64,000 nucleotides of DNA from the NCBI GenBank assembly GCA_964036665.1, contig OZ038527.1, forward strand, positions 18,870,221-18,934,220, given 5' to 3'. The notes beneath the pieces were generated by a model that saw only the letters and a list, made by a program, of their open reading frames with translations, was not told the origin of the DNA and did no database searches. Made by a program: the position numbers and the translations under genes. Below are positions 34,842 through 47,190 of the stretch, in pieces (position 1 is the first letter of the stretch; every line of letters begins with the position of its first letter). This DNA comes from Gordius sp. MW1 (taxonomy: Eukaryota > Nematomorpha > Gordioida > Gordea > Gordiidae).

Positions 34842-36881
34842 CGATGTAATCTCCTGCCATTTTGGATTACATGTAAACGTAAAAAAACACGGTCGTCTGT
34901 ATTCGCGTACTTAAGCCATAGCATCCTGTATGTAGTCTTGCATGTGACGTGGACTACCTAGTACCTACGTACGATGATGGTAGAATAAAAGATTTACCAA
35001 TTTCACCCAGTCGGCGTTGTTCGCGATAGCGTCTCGTAAGTGAATGTATTCTTCTGCACGCAGTTCCTGTTGATTGTACTCAAACGGTCTAAAGTTATTA
35101 TCTGGGATGAATGTACTATGGCTCACAAACATTTTCTTGAGACATTGGACAGGACTGTTGGCAAAGCTCACGACATCGTAGTATGACGTTGTCTTGACCG
35201 CGTCTAATCATCAAACGATATGCATAAAAATCCTTCGAGCTAACCTTCTTGTTTGTTTTGGCTCCTGTAATAATGTGTATTCCAATTAATTGAAAGGAGT
35301 AATCATTTTTTTAATAAAGAATATAGTACCTGTTAGGGGATCTCGTTGTTTAATGTTAATGCAATATCCACCTTGTCCTTTCCAAAAAATTATCTGATAT
35401 TAGGAGCGTCATATGAACGGTGGGTATCAGCAATGAACTGAAGATTGTTATCTCTTCTGCGAATCACGATTTGGCGAGAAGCCGTACGGTCCCCAACCAT
35501 GATTCAGGCAACGTCGTCAACTACAGGTGCATTGAATCTACGAATGTGCTCTCCAACTGGTGTTTTATCAGAATCGATGACAATAGCGTAATTGTCATTT
35601 AGTAATTTGGGCATGTGCGATTTAAATAATTTTAATAAATCATTGTGCTCATTCAACAGAACGTCCAGTTCGCTGACGATGCGCCTGGCAAAAGGTGAAT
35701 CGAGGTTGTTGTAGCCGCAACGTGCATCCACGCGAATAGCGAGTGGGCTTTCGGAGTCGTCACCACCCATAAAGTATATTTGTAAAAATTTATAAGATTC
35801 GTTTGGCATCGGCAGCAATGAACCCACTTTGTGAAAAACCTGGCCTTTTATTTAAAACGTTGAATTAAATTGTTGACCGTTTGCAGCAATATTTTGAACT
35901 ATTTCTGTTGCTCCGAACGATGTCATTTGGAGGCATGAATTGAATGTCCGAATTGACTTCAGGAACAGGTTAGAATCAGGATCCGTACCGATAAGAAAAC
36001 CGTGCAATGGTTCAGGTGGTGTTTCAATCTCCGTTAGAAGAACATTTCCTGATGCGCAACACATCCCGGCCGACTCATTTTTATATTTAAGTGCAAGACA
36101 ATGAGGACAAACCTTGTCCATAGTACGAATGACCACTTTGGAATGGGCGTAATATTAAACATCAGACTCAAACTGGAATGCTAGTCGAAGGAATGAAGCC
36201 GATTTAAATGCTCGATGTACTTGTAGGCGGTGTAGGTCATTTTCTCTGCGTGTGTTGATTACAAATCGGCGAGCTTGTTTTTTTAATCGTCTTTGTTGAT
36301 TTCGTTCATCTCGTGCCTCTTGCGATTGTGATTCATGTATTTGGACCATCCTCACACGCTTATCTGCATTGATTTGTAGGATTTGTTCGTCTGTTCTTTG
36401 TGCTCTTATTTTCTACGATTGCATTTTATTTCATTTGACGACCCAAATTGTTCCTTTTGCGTTTAGCTGGCATTGTTACCTATAAATATAACATATTAAA
36501 TATATCAAATTGAACTACTTAAAGGTAAAAAACATTAAACTATCGAATTCTCATGCAAGCAACGCCCTTGCTATACGGTGTTTTTTTAAGTAGAATATTT
36601 CACCATTTTTATATATTAGATTATTTACATGTCGCATTTTACGTTGCATTTTACAGTATCCCTGTATGACGTCATGAGGTTGCTTTTGATTGACGTTTTA
36701 TTAAACGTCATAACATATAAAACTAAATAACTTGACCGTCATCACTTAGAGATTTCGAATATGGATTAAAACCTAGGCTGAGACCTACCAAATTTTTCGC
36801 AGAAATTTTCATAAAAATTGGTCCAGCCGTTTCGGAGGAGTTTAACTACGCACACCGTTTTACGAGATTTTATATATTAGA

Positions 36882-37293
36882 TAAATATTAAATTATTTAT
36901 CTAGCAAATTAATATATATGAGAATAAAATAAAGCATGAAGTCAATTATTTTCTACGCTTAATTTCTACTAATACTTAAAATCTCATTTACAAACTCTTT
37001 AAATGTTATGTAAAACACATGTAATCTTTGGCGAGAGGAAGTTTATTTTCTCCAAGTCTAAAAGACCCTGTCAACCATGGTTTAAAGTTGAACATGACTT
37101 AAAATTTGTGACCATATTTCAACGGATTAAATTAAATTATTTTTTATTAAGATGTGCTGTTTTGATATTTTGCCCTTGATATAGTTTAAATTAGAATACC
37201 TTCATCCTACTATTTTCATCCCGATAATTCACTTATATTAACAAATGAAATCCAATTGTTTGTATATCATAATTAGAAAATGCCATATATGGT
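36882..37293. other. AT-rich spacer
   Basis: Nothing recognised between the Helitron 5' end and the next MITE. Confidence 0.4.
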
Positions 37294-37455
37294 CATGGAC
37301 GTAGCCAAGGGGAGGGGCGGCTGCCTCCCTCTAAATCCAATAAATTGGTGAAATTTATTAAAATCATAATTAATGTTTCAAAAAAATAATCATTTTGCCC
37401 CTCCCTACATCACTATTGCCCCCCCCCCCTAACTCCATTGCTGGTTACGCCTATG
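37294..37455. mobile_element. MITE of the CGTAGCC family
   Basis: CATGGACGTAGCCAAGG and CTGGTTACGCCTATG are inverted ends. Flanks TATATGGT and TATTTGGT agree at 7 of 8. The interior has TTTTGCCCCTCCC and a C-run. Confidence 0.7.
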
Positions 37456-38089
37456 TATTTGGTTAATAATGAACATTAACCATATTTTTATTGCACTAGA
37501 TTTAAAATTAATAAATATTCAGTCTTTAATTCTATTGTAGGTACCATAGCTAAATGTTAATAAACAGTGGGCCAAAATTATGAAGAAAAGTGACAATAAT
37601 TTCGAAAACCACAGGCGTAGTAGGGAAAGATTAATTTAACATTTTACAGTATGCGAAAACCACAATATAGAGTGATGGAAATACATCTAGACGCATAATT
37701 CAATACGGAAGAGGTTATTATAAAAAATTTGTCTCACATTTTATTAAGCAAATACTAGTCGGTAGTCAAGCTGGTTATATTATAAAAAGTTCCAAAACAA
37801 ATCTCCAATTTTTGTTATTCCATCGTTTATAATTTTATGACTCTTTTTCAATCGTATGCTATCATAATAATATAGTAAGAGTCATGTCCGGATCTATATT
37901 ATTTAACTCAGCTTTGTTCATTTTTCCACACGATATCTTCCTCGGCACATCCTTATCCAATACCAATACTACTCAAATAAAAAAATCATCCTTTTTAATA
38001 TTTGCCCATTCCATACCATCTTAGCCGATATTTATTTATCATGTCTCTCATAGGTTGAATACCTTGCTTTATGATTTAGCCATATGTAT
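37456..38089. other. AT-rich spacer
   Basis: No gene, RNA or repeat recognised. Confidence 0.4.
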
Positions 38090-38941
38090 TAGAGATCTGC
38101 AATGTGCCGTTTTTACGAGGTAGACCCGCCTGTACCCATTTTAAAATTCAGGCCGCCCGAGCCTATCTTTTTCTTTGTTCTCTTCAGGCCCCTTTATAAT
38201 TTTTTCCATTTATTTTAGGCCCGACTAAATACCAAGATCTGCCCATTAGGCCCGGTTCATTAGTAAATTTAAAATTTATGCGAAATTTACTGCAATTTTA
38301 CAGATATCAAAGAATATCTCGAGCCATTAAATAGATGGGTTTTTTTGAGAGTTTGACTATAATTCATGATCAACACAAGATATTGATATTGTACCTGTTT
38401 TTTAATACAAAAATGGGGTTGTGAAAAAAACTTTTATGAGGTTATCTTGTGGATATCAACATATCCATAATTTTGCACATAGTCCTATCTACGTGCTAAA
38501 GTTAAGGTGCAATGATCCCCTCAAATACTAAATTTAATTAATTAGCATATTATACATTTATTACTAATTAGTTTTAAATATAGAAGCTATTTGAATGCTA
38601 TGTAATAAAATTCATGAAATGCAAAAATAAAAAGTTTATAAATAAGTGCGATGATTAGATAAATTTACTATTCCATTTTCATATATGGATTGAGGCCATC
38701 TAATTATATTTTGCCACTTTCTTAAATACTAAGAATCAATATTTAGAAAAACAAATTATTGTTTATTTGTAACTGCCCCTATGTGTTCGGTTTAAATATA
38801 ATATAAATTCCAGAACCTTTTAATAATTTTAGGCCCGTTTGAACCCGTTATGAAACTTCTTCACCTGAGCCCATTATATTTATCTTCTTTTCAAAGCTTG
38901 TCCGAACCCGTCCGCGGGCCCGGCTTGCCCGTGCAGATCTA
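38090..38941. mobile_element. Short, old relative of the 9464-12537 hAT element
   Basis: The ends TAGAGATCTGCA and TGCAGATCTA, and the GC-rich subterminal repeats (GCCCGTGC, CCCGTCCGCGGGCCCGG at the right; GTGCCGTTTTTACGAGG at the left), match the intact element in reverse orientation. The target sites ATATGTAT and GAATGTAT agree at 6 of 8. At 852 bp with no transposase left, it is non-autonomous and clearly older. Confidence 0.85.
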
Positions 38942-39296
38942 GAATGTATATTTTGTATTAAAAAAGATTTCAATAGCGATTGATGCAGTGGCCTAGCTAG
39001 GGGGAGTCCTGAGGTTCAGCCCCCTACCGTAAAACAAAGCTTACCTTGTTTCAAAACCGTTAACTCAAAATTTAAATAGCTAGGGTGTTTTTTATTTTAT
39101 ATTTAAGCAAATTACTCAATAAATGTAATGCCATATTTTTTCAAAAATTATACACGATCTGGTCTTAATAACAATCCTGCTTCTGCAAATAATTTGGTGC
39201 ATAGGGTCGTGGTCGTTAAATTTTATTCAATCTCAGCTATTCACCATGTTGGACTCAGGGACATGCATAATGACAAGAAATTGTAAAACTTTATTA
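38942..39296. other. AT-rich spacer
   Basis: It includes a single CCTAGCTAGGGGGA-type end near 38992 that may be half of a CGTAGCC MITE. Nothing else seen. Confidence 0.35.
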
Positions 39297-41335
39297 ATTG
39301 CTATGCAATTTATGGGCTCGTTTTTGGTTGTCCGTTGATGTCCGTTGATGTCCGTCCGTTTACCCTCCAATGTATATATTTAATTAAATTAATATTTTGT
39401 TCTTGTTAATACCATTAATAATATGACTTTTTGACCGTCCGCAGGCTACTGACCATTGAAAAAAATGACCATTGGCCATATAAATCGAAATTTTTTTTAT
39501 GAAACTGCCCGGGAAATTTCCTATATTTTTAAAACGAAAAGGTATTTTAGGAATCTGAAAAAGCTATTTTACCCCTGGCCGCCCTGGGCACCTACCGGTA
39601 AAGTTTCGAGCGAATCGGGCCGGTAGTTTCAGAATTTAGCCCTTTTTTAAACTAAAAGGAATTTTAGGATCCTGCAAGAGCTATTACTTTAAATTTTATT
39701 TATTTAATTTAAATAGTTTGTTAAACCCCAATAATTTTGACTGTATACTGTAACATTGATAATATGACTTTTTGACCGTCCGCTGGCTACTGACCATTGA
39801 AAAAAATGACCATTGGCCAAATAAATCGAAATTTTTTTTTCGTACGCTGTTTGTCACGCTGTTTGTCACGCTGTTTGTTATTAGGTTAATTTAACTAGTT
39901 TACATTAATAATTTGTTCCTGTTAATACCATTAACGTTTTTTTAGCCTAACATTGATTTTTTATGTTACTACCATTGATATTATGCCTTTTTGGCCGTCC
40001 ACTGGCTACTGACCAATGGGAAAAAATGACCATGCCTTTCTAGATATGGGGTTTGCTATGCAATTAATAGTTTTTTTTACATTAATAAATTGTTCTTGTT
40101 AATACCATTGACGTTTTTTTAGGCTAATAATTGTTTATGTTACTACCATTGATCAATATGCCTTTTTGGCCGTCCACTGAGTACTGACCAATGGAAAAAA
40201 ATGACCATTGGCCAAAGTGTGAAGCAAATTTTTTTTTCCATTTTTTTGACTAACATTGATAAATACTCCATGCCCTCTCCTAGAAGGATCTTGCCTCTAC
40301 TGATATGGGTCCCTGTGCCCCCCCCCCTTAAAAAGACTTATTATCCCTCTTCAGATCTGGGGTTCGAATCCCGGAGAGGCCAAAAAATTAAAATATTTTT
40401 TTTTATTTTTTTTTGACTTTTATGATTGTTCCTGTTACTACCATTGATAATATGACTTTTTGGCCGTCCTCTGGCTGCTGACCACTGGAAAAAAAGACCA
40501 GTGTCCGAAAGTATGAAGCGAAATTTTTTCCCGTTTTTTTTGACTCTTATGATTGTTCCTGATACTACCATTGATAATATGACTTTTTGGGCGTCCGCTG
40601 GCTGCTGACCACTGGAAAAAAAAGACCATTTGGCCAAAGTGTTAAGCGAAATTTTTTTCCCGTTTTTTTTGACTCTTATGATTGTTCCTGTTAATACCAT
40701 TGATAATATGACTTTTTGGCCGTCCGCTGGCTACTGACCAATGAAAAAAATGACCACTTGGCCAAAGTGTAAATCGAAAATTTTTTTTCCCGTTTTTTTT
40801 GACTCTTATGATTGTTCCTGATACTACCATTGATAATATGACTTTTTGGCCGTCCGCTGGCTGCTGACCACTGGAAAAAAATGACCATTGGCCAAAGTGT
40901 GAAGTGAAATTTTTTTCCTCGTTTTTTTGGCTAACATTGACTTATAGATTATCTGTTGGTAGTGACCAATGAAAAAAATGACCATTGGCCAAAATGTGAT
41001 TCGAAATTTTTTTTTTCCGTTTTTTTTGACTCTTATGATTGTTTCTGTTACTACTATTGATAATATGACTTTTTGGCCGTCCTCTGGCTGCTGACCACTG
41101 GAAAAAAATGACCATTGGCCAAAGTGTGAAGTGAAATTTTTTTCCTCGTTTTTTGGCTAACATTGACTTATAGAGTATCTGTTGGTAGTGACCAATGAAA
41201 AAAAAAGACCATTGGCCAAAATGTGATTCGAAATTTTTTTTCGTTTTTTTTTGACTCGTATTTATAGACCAGCTCTGAGTACGGACCAATGAAAAAAATG
41301 ACCATTGGCCAAAGTGTGAAGTGAAATTTAACTTA
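39297..41335 (+). repeat. tRNA-headed repeat family: leader, head and tandem body array, forward
   Basis: It starts with the leader AATTGCTATGCAATTTATGG then GCTCGTTTTTGGTTGTCCGT. The body, a unit of roughly 120 bp, then recurs about eight to ten times. Its fixed words are ATGATTGTTCCTGTTACTAC, CATTGATAATATGACTTTTT, GGCCGTCC, GGCTGCTGACCA, and TGACCATTGGCCAAA followed by a T-run. A tRNA-like head (40268-40384) sits among the units. Frames that cross the array in either direction are by-products of the repeat, not genes. Confidence 0.88.
40268..40384 (+). repeat. tRNA-like head of the repeat family, copy A
   Basis: It runs from ATGCCCTCTCCTAGAAGG to GGTTCGAATCCCGGAGAGGC. The last part has a pol III B-box (GGTTCGAATCC), a near-complete T-arm and a 3' strand (GAGAGGC) that can pair with the 5' GCCCTC. 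No anticodon arm or D-arm of normal form is present, so it is a derived head and not a working tRNA. Confidence 0.6.
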
Positions 41336-42269
41336 ACATAATAGCAATTAATATTTTTTGATTATAATTCACACATACTTACACGTAAAATATTTTTCAT
41401 TTTTAATTAAAACCTTGTATTCAATAGTCAAAACGTTAACGATACTCTTCTTTGCACATGCCTAACTTCCGGAATTTAAAGTTTTTTTAAATATTTTCGT
41501 TTTTTGAAATATAACAAAATTCGTTCAAGTTGTTTTAATTTTATATGGCTTCTTAGCCCAGGTATTTTCTATATAATTACAACTTTCTACTAAGTCAAAG
41601 TTTTATATTAGTTCAGCAGAGGCAAAACTAATTTAGAAAGTTTTAACATAAATCGGCGAAGCCATATCAAGCCCTTGCTTACCTTATAATTGTAACAAAG
41701 TTTAATGGATTTTTTAAATTAATGATAGTTTTAAGTTTTTGATTAAATCTTGATTGAAAAAAGTTTTTGGCGGTGCCTTGCTAATGTGATGGTGTAAAAA
41801 TTCTTTAAATATATTTTGCTTTTTGAAGTTTAATATTTTAATTTAAAATTATTTTAATTAAGCTTCTATATTTCAATGCAATTTAATATAGAAAAATTCA
41901 AATCTGTTTCGCAAATTGAAATTGAAATTTTTACATCAAAGGTCTTCGAAACAAATTAATCCCAATTCCATTAAACGTATATTAAAGGAACCTTTCACCA
42001 TTTTTTAATACATTGTATTGTGACTACAATTCTTGCGGTATTTTGATTAATTTTTTTTAGAATGAAGCCATAATTTAAATCGTAATAAAAAAATGAAATT
42101 ATTTTACATTAAGACCTAATTTAAAAAAATTTTAATTCAAAAATAGGTGGTACTTTTAGATGATTTTATATTAATTATTATATGATGTTTTTTGTGTTTA
42201 TTATTGTGGTGTCCTTGCACCCGAGAATTTATATTTTATAACACCCCCCCCATTCGATAGAAACTTACT
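41336..42269. other. Very AT-rich spacer
   Basis: No open frame or RNA recognised. A C-run lies near 42244, just before the right inverted repeat. Confidence 0.4.
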
Positions 42270-42595
42270 TTACGCATAGTCATGACAGTTTATACCACTA
42301 CGCTAAATATAGATTGTTACCACTTCGCTTTTTATTACCATCGCGATCGCAAATAGAGATTAGGATTACGATGAGTTAACATAATATATTTTGATAGTTA
42401 TCGAAAATTAACTACCATATAATTATTATATTTTTGGTGTGTCGATAATAATAAAAGAAGGAAAAATGTAGAAAACTAAAATATATCTCTAAACTTATTT
42501 TCGTGTATTTTTTTTCGTCGCGTCTTTAGATTAGAATTTAAGAAATAAGGCGATAGATCGTTAATAATCCCTTCGTATCTTGGGATTACAAAATT
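42270..42595. repeat. Inverted repeat, right copy (partner at 32840-33190)
   Basis: Reverse complement of the left copy: AAATATAGATT, TATTATATTTTTGGTGTGTC, GAAGGAAAAATGTAGAAAAC, CGCGTCTTTAGATTAGA and TAATAATCCCTTCGTA, ending TGGGATTACAAA. The intervening 9 kb holds the Helitron, a hAT relative and the forward repeat array. Confidence 0.8.
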
Positions 42596-43894
42596 ATATC
42601 TAGAATTTTTAATACTTTTAGATAATTAATGCGCCCATTTTTCCCCTCAATCATTTAAATTCTTTGACAGATTGCTAAAATATAACTAATATATTACCCT
42701 TTAACGCTCTTTTCAAGCAGATATATGATTACATCTTATTTCGTATAGATTAAAAATAAACATTCGGTAAGATGATATAAAAAACTCGGGCCTTCGGCCC
42801 TCGTGGGAAGGGGGAGAAGGGAAGGGAAGAGGGGAAGGGAAGGGGGGACGACTCATCTGTACTTCGTATAAATGTATCATATTTGCTATGCAATTTATGG
42901 GCGAGAAAGGTGGGAAGGGGCGAGAATGCCTATAGGGGGGTATTAAATGCCTAATGATTAATTAATTATTTATACAAATTTCCCATTATAGGCAAAATAT
43001 AATAAAGGCAAAATGTAATATAGGCAAGGGTTAGGGTTAGATTTAGTGTTTGCATCTAGTTGCGTATTACATTAGTTTTTATGGCCTTTAGTGATTATAG
43101 GTCTAACAAACATTATATCATAAAACAACACAATGTTAAGAATTTGCAGAATTGTTGGGAGAAATTTTTTGTTGAATTTGAACAATTTTTAATTAAAAAA
43201 ATCAAAAATTTGGCCAATGGTCACTTTTTCTCTATTGGTCAGTACTAACAGATACTCTATAAGTCAATGATAGCCAAAAAAACGGAAAAAAATTTTGATG
43301 CTCACTTTGGCCAATGGTCATTTTTTTCCATTGGTCAGCAGCCAGCACACGGTAAAGTGGATATAAATTCATAAGAGTAAAAAAAACGAAAAAAAAAATT
43401 TCGAATCACATTTTGGCCAATGGTCATTTTTTTCCATTGGTCAGCAGCCAGGACACGGTAAAAGTGGATATAAATTCATAATAGTCAAAAAAAACGAAAA
43501 AAAAGTTTTCGAATAACATTTTGGCCAATGGTCATTTTATTCTATTGGTCAGCAGCCAGCGGACGGCCAAAAAGTCATAATAGCAATGGTAGGAACAGGA
43601 ACAATCATAATAGTCAAAAAAAACGAAAAAAATAATTTCGATTCACATTTTGGCCAATAGTCATTTTTTCCATCGGTCAGGAGCCAGCGGACGGCCAAAA
43701 AGTCATAATAGCAATGGTAGTAACAGGAACAATCATAATAGTCAAAAAAAACGAAAAAATAAACTCGGATTCACATTTTGGCCAATGGTCATTTTTTTCA
43801 TTGGTCAGCAGCCAACGGACGGCCAAAAAGTCTTATTATCAATGATAGTAACAAGAACAATCATAAGAGTCAAAAAAAACTCCGGGATTCTAAC

Positions 43895-44425
43895 CCAAAA
43901 ACTAGTTAAATTGCATAGCAATTAAAAGTAAACAACTTTTATTTATGTTTATTATATAACATTGGTCAGCAGCCAGCGGACGGCCAAAAAGTCATAATAG
44001 CAATGGTAAAAACAGGAACAATCATAGTCAAAAAAAAAACGAAAAAAATAATTTCGATTCACATTTTGGCCAATGGTCATTTTTTTCATTGGTCAGCAGC
44101 CAGCGGACAGCCATAAATTCTTATTATCAATGATAGTAACAAGAACAATCATAAGAGTCAAAAAAACTCCGGGATTCTAACCCCAAAACTAGTTAAATTG
44201 CATAGCAATTAAAAAGTAAACAACTTTTATTTATGTTTATTATATAACTAGTTAAATTGCATAGCATTAAAAGTAAACAACTTTTATCTATGTTTATTAT
44301 ATAACAAAAACTAGTTAAATTGCATAGCAATTAAAAGTAAACAACTTTTATTTATGTTTATTATATAACTAGTTAAATTGCATAGCAATTAAAAGTAAAC
44401 AACTTTTATTTATGTTTTTATATAA
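43895..44425. repeat. Short tandem repeat inside the palindrome, unit about 65-70 bp
   Basis: ACTAGTTAAATTGCATAGCA then ATTAAAAGTAAACAACTTTT and ATTTATGTTTATTATATAAC recurs five times, once interrupted by a body unit at 43960-44160. The right arm holds one copy near 45630-45690. Confidence 0.85.
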
Positions 44426-45385
44426 TAGATAATTTAACAAATCTTATATTATAACACACCGAGGGAGATAGAGATGAGGGGTGGGGCACCTCTTATGCAT
44501 TAATTTAAAAAATAACACAGCGAGGGAGATAGAGATGAGGGGTGGGGCAACTCTTTCTCATGCATTAATTTAAAAAAGCGATAACCTAATATACCCAATG
44601 CAAATAGATAGGGAGGGTAACGGACGACGGACGGACGACGGACGGACGGACGACGGACACCAAAAAACGAGCCCATAAATTGCATAGCAATTAAAATCCC
44701 TGCCAAAATTAAACAAGATATTAAGACGTGCCTATGAACCATTAATTTATAATTTTATAAAACATGCTTTACATTTTTAAAATCTAAGAAAAAATATTTA
44801 TAGTATCTAAAAAACTAAGATTTCCAAAAACGTTAATGGTATTATTGATCTAAATTCCACCGCTGAGTTGGTATTATTAGGAGGCGGGAGTGGAGGAGAT
44901 GGAGAAAGGGAGAGAGATCATCCCTCAACCCCGCTTCACCGCTCGACAACCCAATAATAGCTTATGTTGGCGTGACCTTGATAATTTATAAAAAAAACAA
45001 CTAATCATACCCTCCACTCCCTCTCTCTCCCTTACCTTGATTAAAATTTTTGGTCGATCGCTATTTTAGCTTTGCTTCAAATTAAGGTATGTCATTGCAA
45101 AAAATTTCTTAATATAACGAAATTAATTTTAATTGCTATGCAATTTATGTGCTCGTTTTTGGTTGTCCGTTGATGTCCGTTGATGTCCTCCCTATCTATT
45201 TGCATTGGGGATATTAGGTTATCGATTTTTTAAATCAATGCATGAGAAAGAGGTGCCCCACCCCTCATCTCTATCTCCCTCGCTTTCGGGCGGGGCCGGG
45301 TTTTAATTGCTACGTTAAATTAATGCATAAGTATATCTATTCGTTTTTGAATTGGGTAACATTGATATTAATTGCTATAATTACC

Positions 45386-45522
45386 CTATGCCCTCCACTA
45401 CAAGGGCCTATGCCTCTACTGATATGGGTCCCTGTGCCCCTACAAAAGCCTATGCCTCTATTAATGTGGGTTCGAACCCCGGCGAACGTTCTGAATTGCA
45501 GGTTCGATTCCCGGAGAGGGCA
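45386..45522 (+). repeat. tRNA-like head of the repeat family, copy B
   Basis: TGCCCTCCACTACAAGGGCC then TATGGGTCCCTGTGCCCC, a second copy of the CCTATGCCTCTA phrase, GGGTTCGAACCCCGG and a further GGTTCGATTCCCGGAGAGGG. Two B-box-like T-arms follow each other, suggesting an internal duplication of the head. It is followed by a T-rich run and the body. Confidence 0.6.
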
Positions 45523-47190
45523 AAAAAAATTTTATTTTTTAAATTAAATTAATATATTTTTCCTGTTACTACCATTGATAATATGACTTTTTGGCCGTCC
45601 GCTTGTTCTATTATTGTTTCATTTTATTATATAATAAACATAAATAAAAGTTGTTTACTTTTAATTGCTAAGCAATTTAACTAGTTTTTTGGGTTAGAAT
45701 CCCGGAGTTTTTTTGACTCTTATGATTGTTCTTGTTACTATCATTGATAATAAGACTTTTTGGCCGTCCACTGGCTGCTGACCAATGAAAAAAATGACCA
45801 TTGGCCAAAATGTAAATCCAAGTTTATTTTTTCTTTTTTTTGACTATTATGATTGTTCCTGTTACTACCATTGCTAATACGACTTTTCGGCCGTCCACTG
45901 GCTGCTGACCAATGAAAAAATGACCATTGGCCAAAATGTGAATCCAAGTTAATTTTGTCTTTTTTTTAACTATTATGATTGTTCCTGTTACTACCATTGC
46001 TATTATGACTTTTTGGCCGTCCGCTGGCTGCTGACCGATGGAAAAAATGACCATTGGCCAAAATGTGATTCCAGTTTTAGTTTTGACAATTACGATTGTT
46101 CTTATTACTATCATTGATAATAAGACTTTTTGGCCGTCCGCTGGCTGCTGACCAATGAAAAAATGACTATTGGCCAAAATGTGAATCCGAGTTTATTTTT
46201 TCGTTTTTTTTTTGACTATTAGTATTATTCCTGTTACTACCATTGCTATTATGACTTTTTGGCCGTCCGCTGGCTCCTGACCGATGGAAAAAATGACCAT
46301 TGGCCAAAATGTGAATCGAAATTATTTTTTTCGTCTTTTTTGACTATTATGATTGTTCCTGTTCCTACCATTGCTATTATGACTTTTTGGCCGTCCGCTG
46401 GCTGCTGACCAACGGAATAAAATGACCATTGGCCAAAATGTGATTCGAAATTTTTTTTTTCGTTTTTTTTGACTATTATGAATTTATATCTACTTTTACC
46501 GTGTCCTGGCTGCTGACCAATGGAATAAAATGACCATTGGCCAAAATGTGATTCGAAATTTTTTTTTTCGTTTTTTTTTACTCTTGTGAATTTATATCCA
46601 TTTTTACCGTGTGCTGGCTGCTGACCGATGGAAAAAAATGACCATTGGCCAAAGTGAGCATCAAATTTTTTTTTCCGTTTTTTTGGCTATCATTGACTTA
46701 TAGAGTATCTGTTGGTACTGAGACTGACCAATGGAGAAAAAATGACCATTCGCCAAATTTTGATTTTTTTAATTAAAAATTGTTCAAATTCAACAAAAAT
46801 TTCTCCCAACAATTCTGCAAATTCTTAACATTGTGATGTTTTATAATATAATGTTTGTTAGACCCATAATTACTAAAGGCCTTAAAAACTAATGTAATAC
46901 GCAACTAGATGCAAACACTAAATCTAACCCTAACCCTTGCCTATATTACATTTTGCCTATATTACATTTTGCCTATAAATGGAAAATTTGTATAAATAAT
47001 TAATTAATCATTAGGCATTTAATACCCCCCTATAGGCATTCTCGCCCCTTCCCACCTTTCTCGCCCATAAATTGCATAGCAAATATGATACATTTATACG
47101 AAGTAAAGATGAGTCGTCCCCCCTTCCCTTCTCCCCTCCCCTTCTCCCCTCCCCCTTCCCACGAGGGCCGAAGGCCCGAGTTTATATATA

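Larger units (their letters stand above)
33243..36881 (-). mobile_element. Degraded, 3'-truncated Helitron
   Basis: Minus-strand fragments of the Rep/helicase protein run from about 36480 down to 33243, broken by many stops and frameshifts. The 5' end is the typical TCTAATATATAAAATCTCGT at 36881, then CTCCTCCGAAACGGCTGGAC, with an A just outside as expected for insertion between A and T. The helicase stops mid-domain at 33243, so the 3' end with its hairpin and CTRR is missing. Pieces in order are a nuclear-type basic stretch (36155-36355), a Cys-rich finger CPHCLALKYKNE (35852-36136), the region before Rep (34965-35827), Rep (34374-34841) and helicase (33243-33800). Confidence 0.88.
42780..47190. 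repeat. Giant inverted repeat built from the tRNA-headed family
   Basis: The left arm (42780 to about 44720) and right arm (about 45115 to 47190) are reverse complements along nearly their whole length. The outer ends are CTCGGGCCTTCGGCCC and GGGCCGAAGGCCCGAG. Next inward come a GA-rich (left) or CT-rich (right) block, ATTTGCTATGCAATTTATGG, GGGTTAGGGTTAGATTTAG, the tandem body array (reverse on the left, forward on the right), then CGAGGGAGATAGAGATGAGG and the leader with GACGGACGACGG. The 390-base centre has a smaller inverted pair of CCACTCCC-type text. A single outer end also occurs at 54140-54330. Confidence 0.88.

Noticed and set aside
40341..41289. Series of minus-strand frames rich in RPKSHIINGS, also seen at 43650 and 45741-46177
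   Set aside because: They arise because the tandem body unit is open when read in reverse. The peptide repeats with the DNA and has no start context or family.
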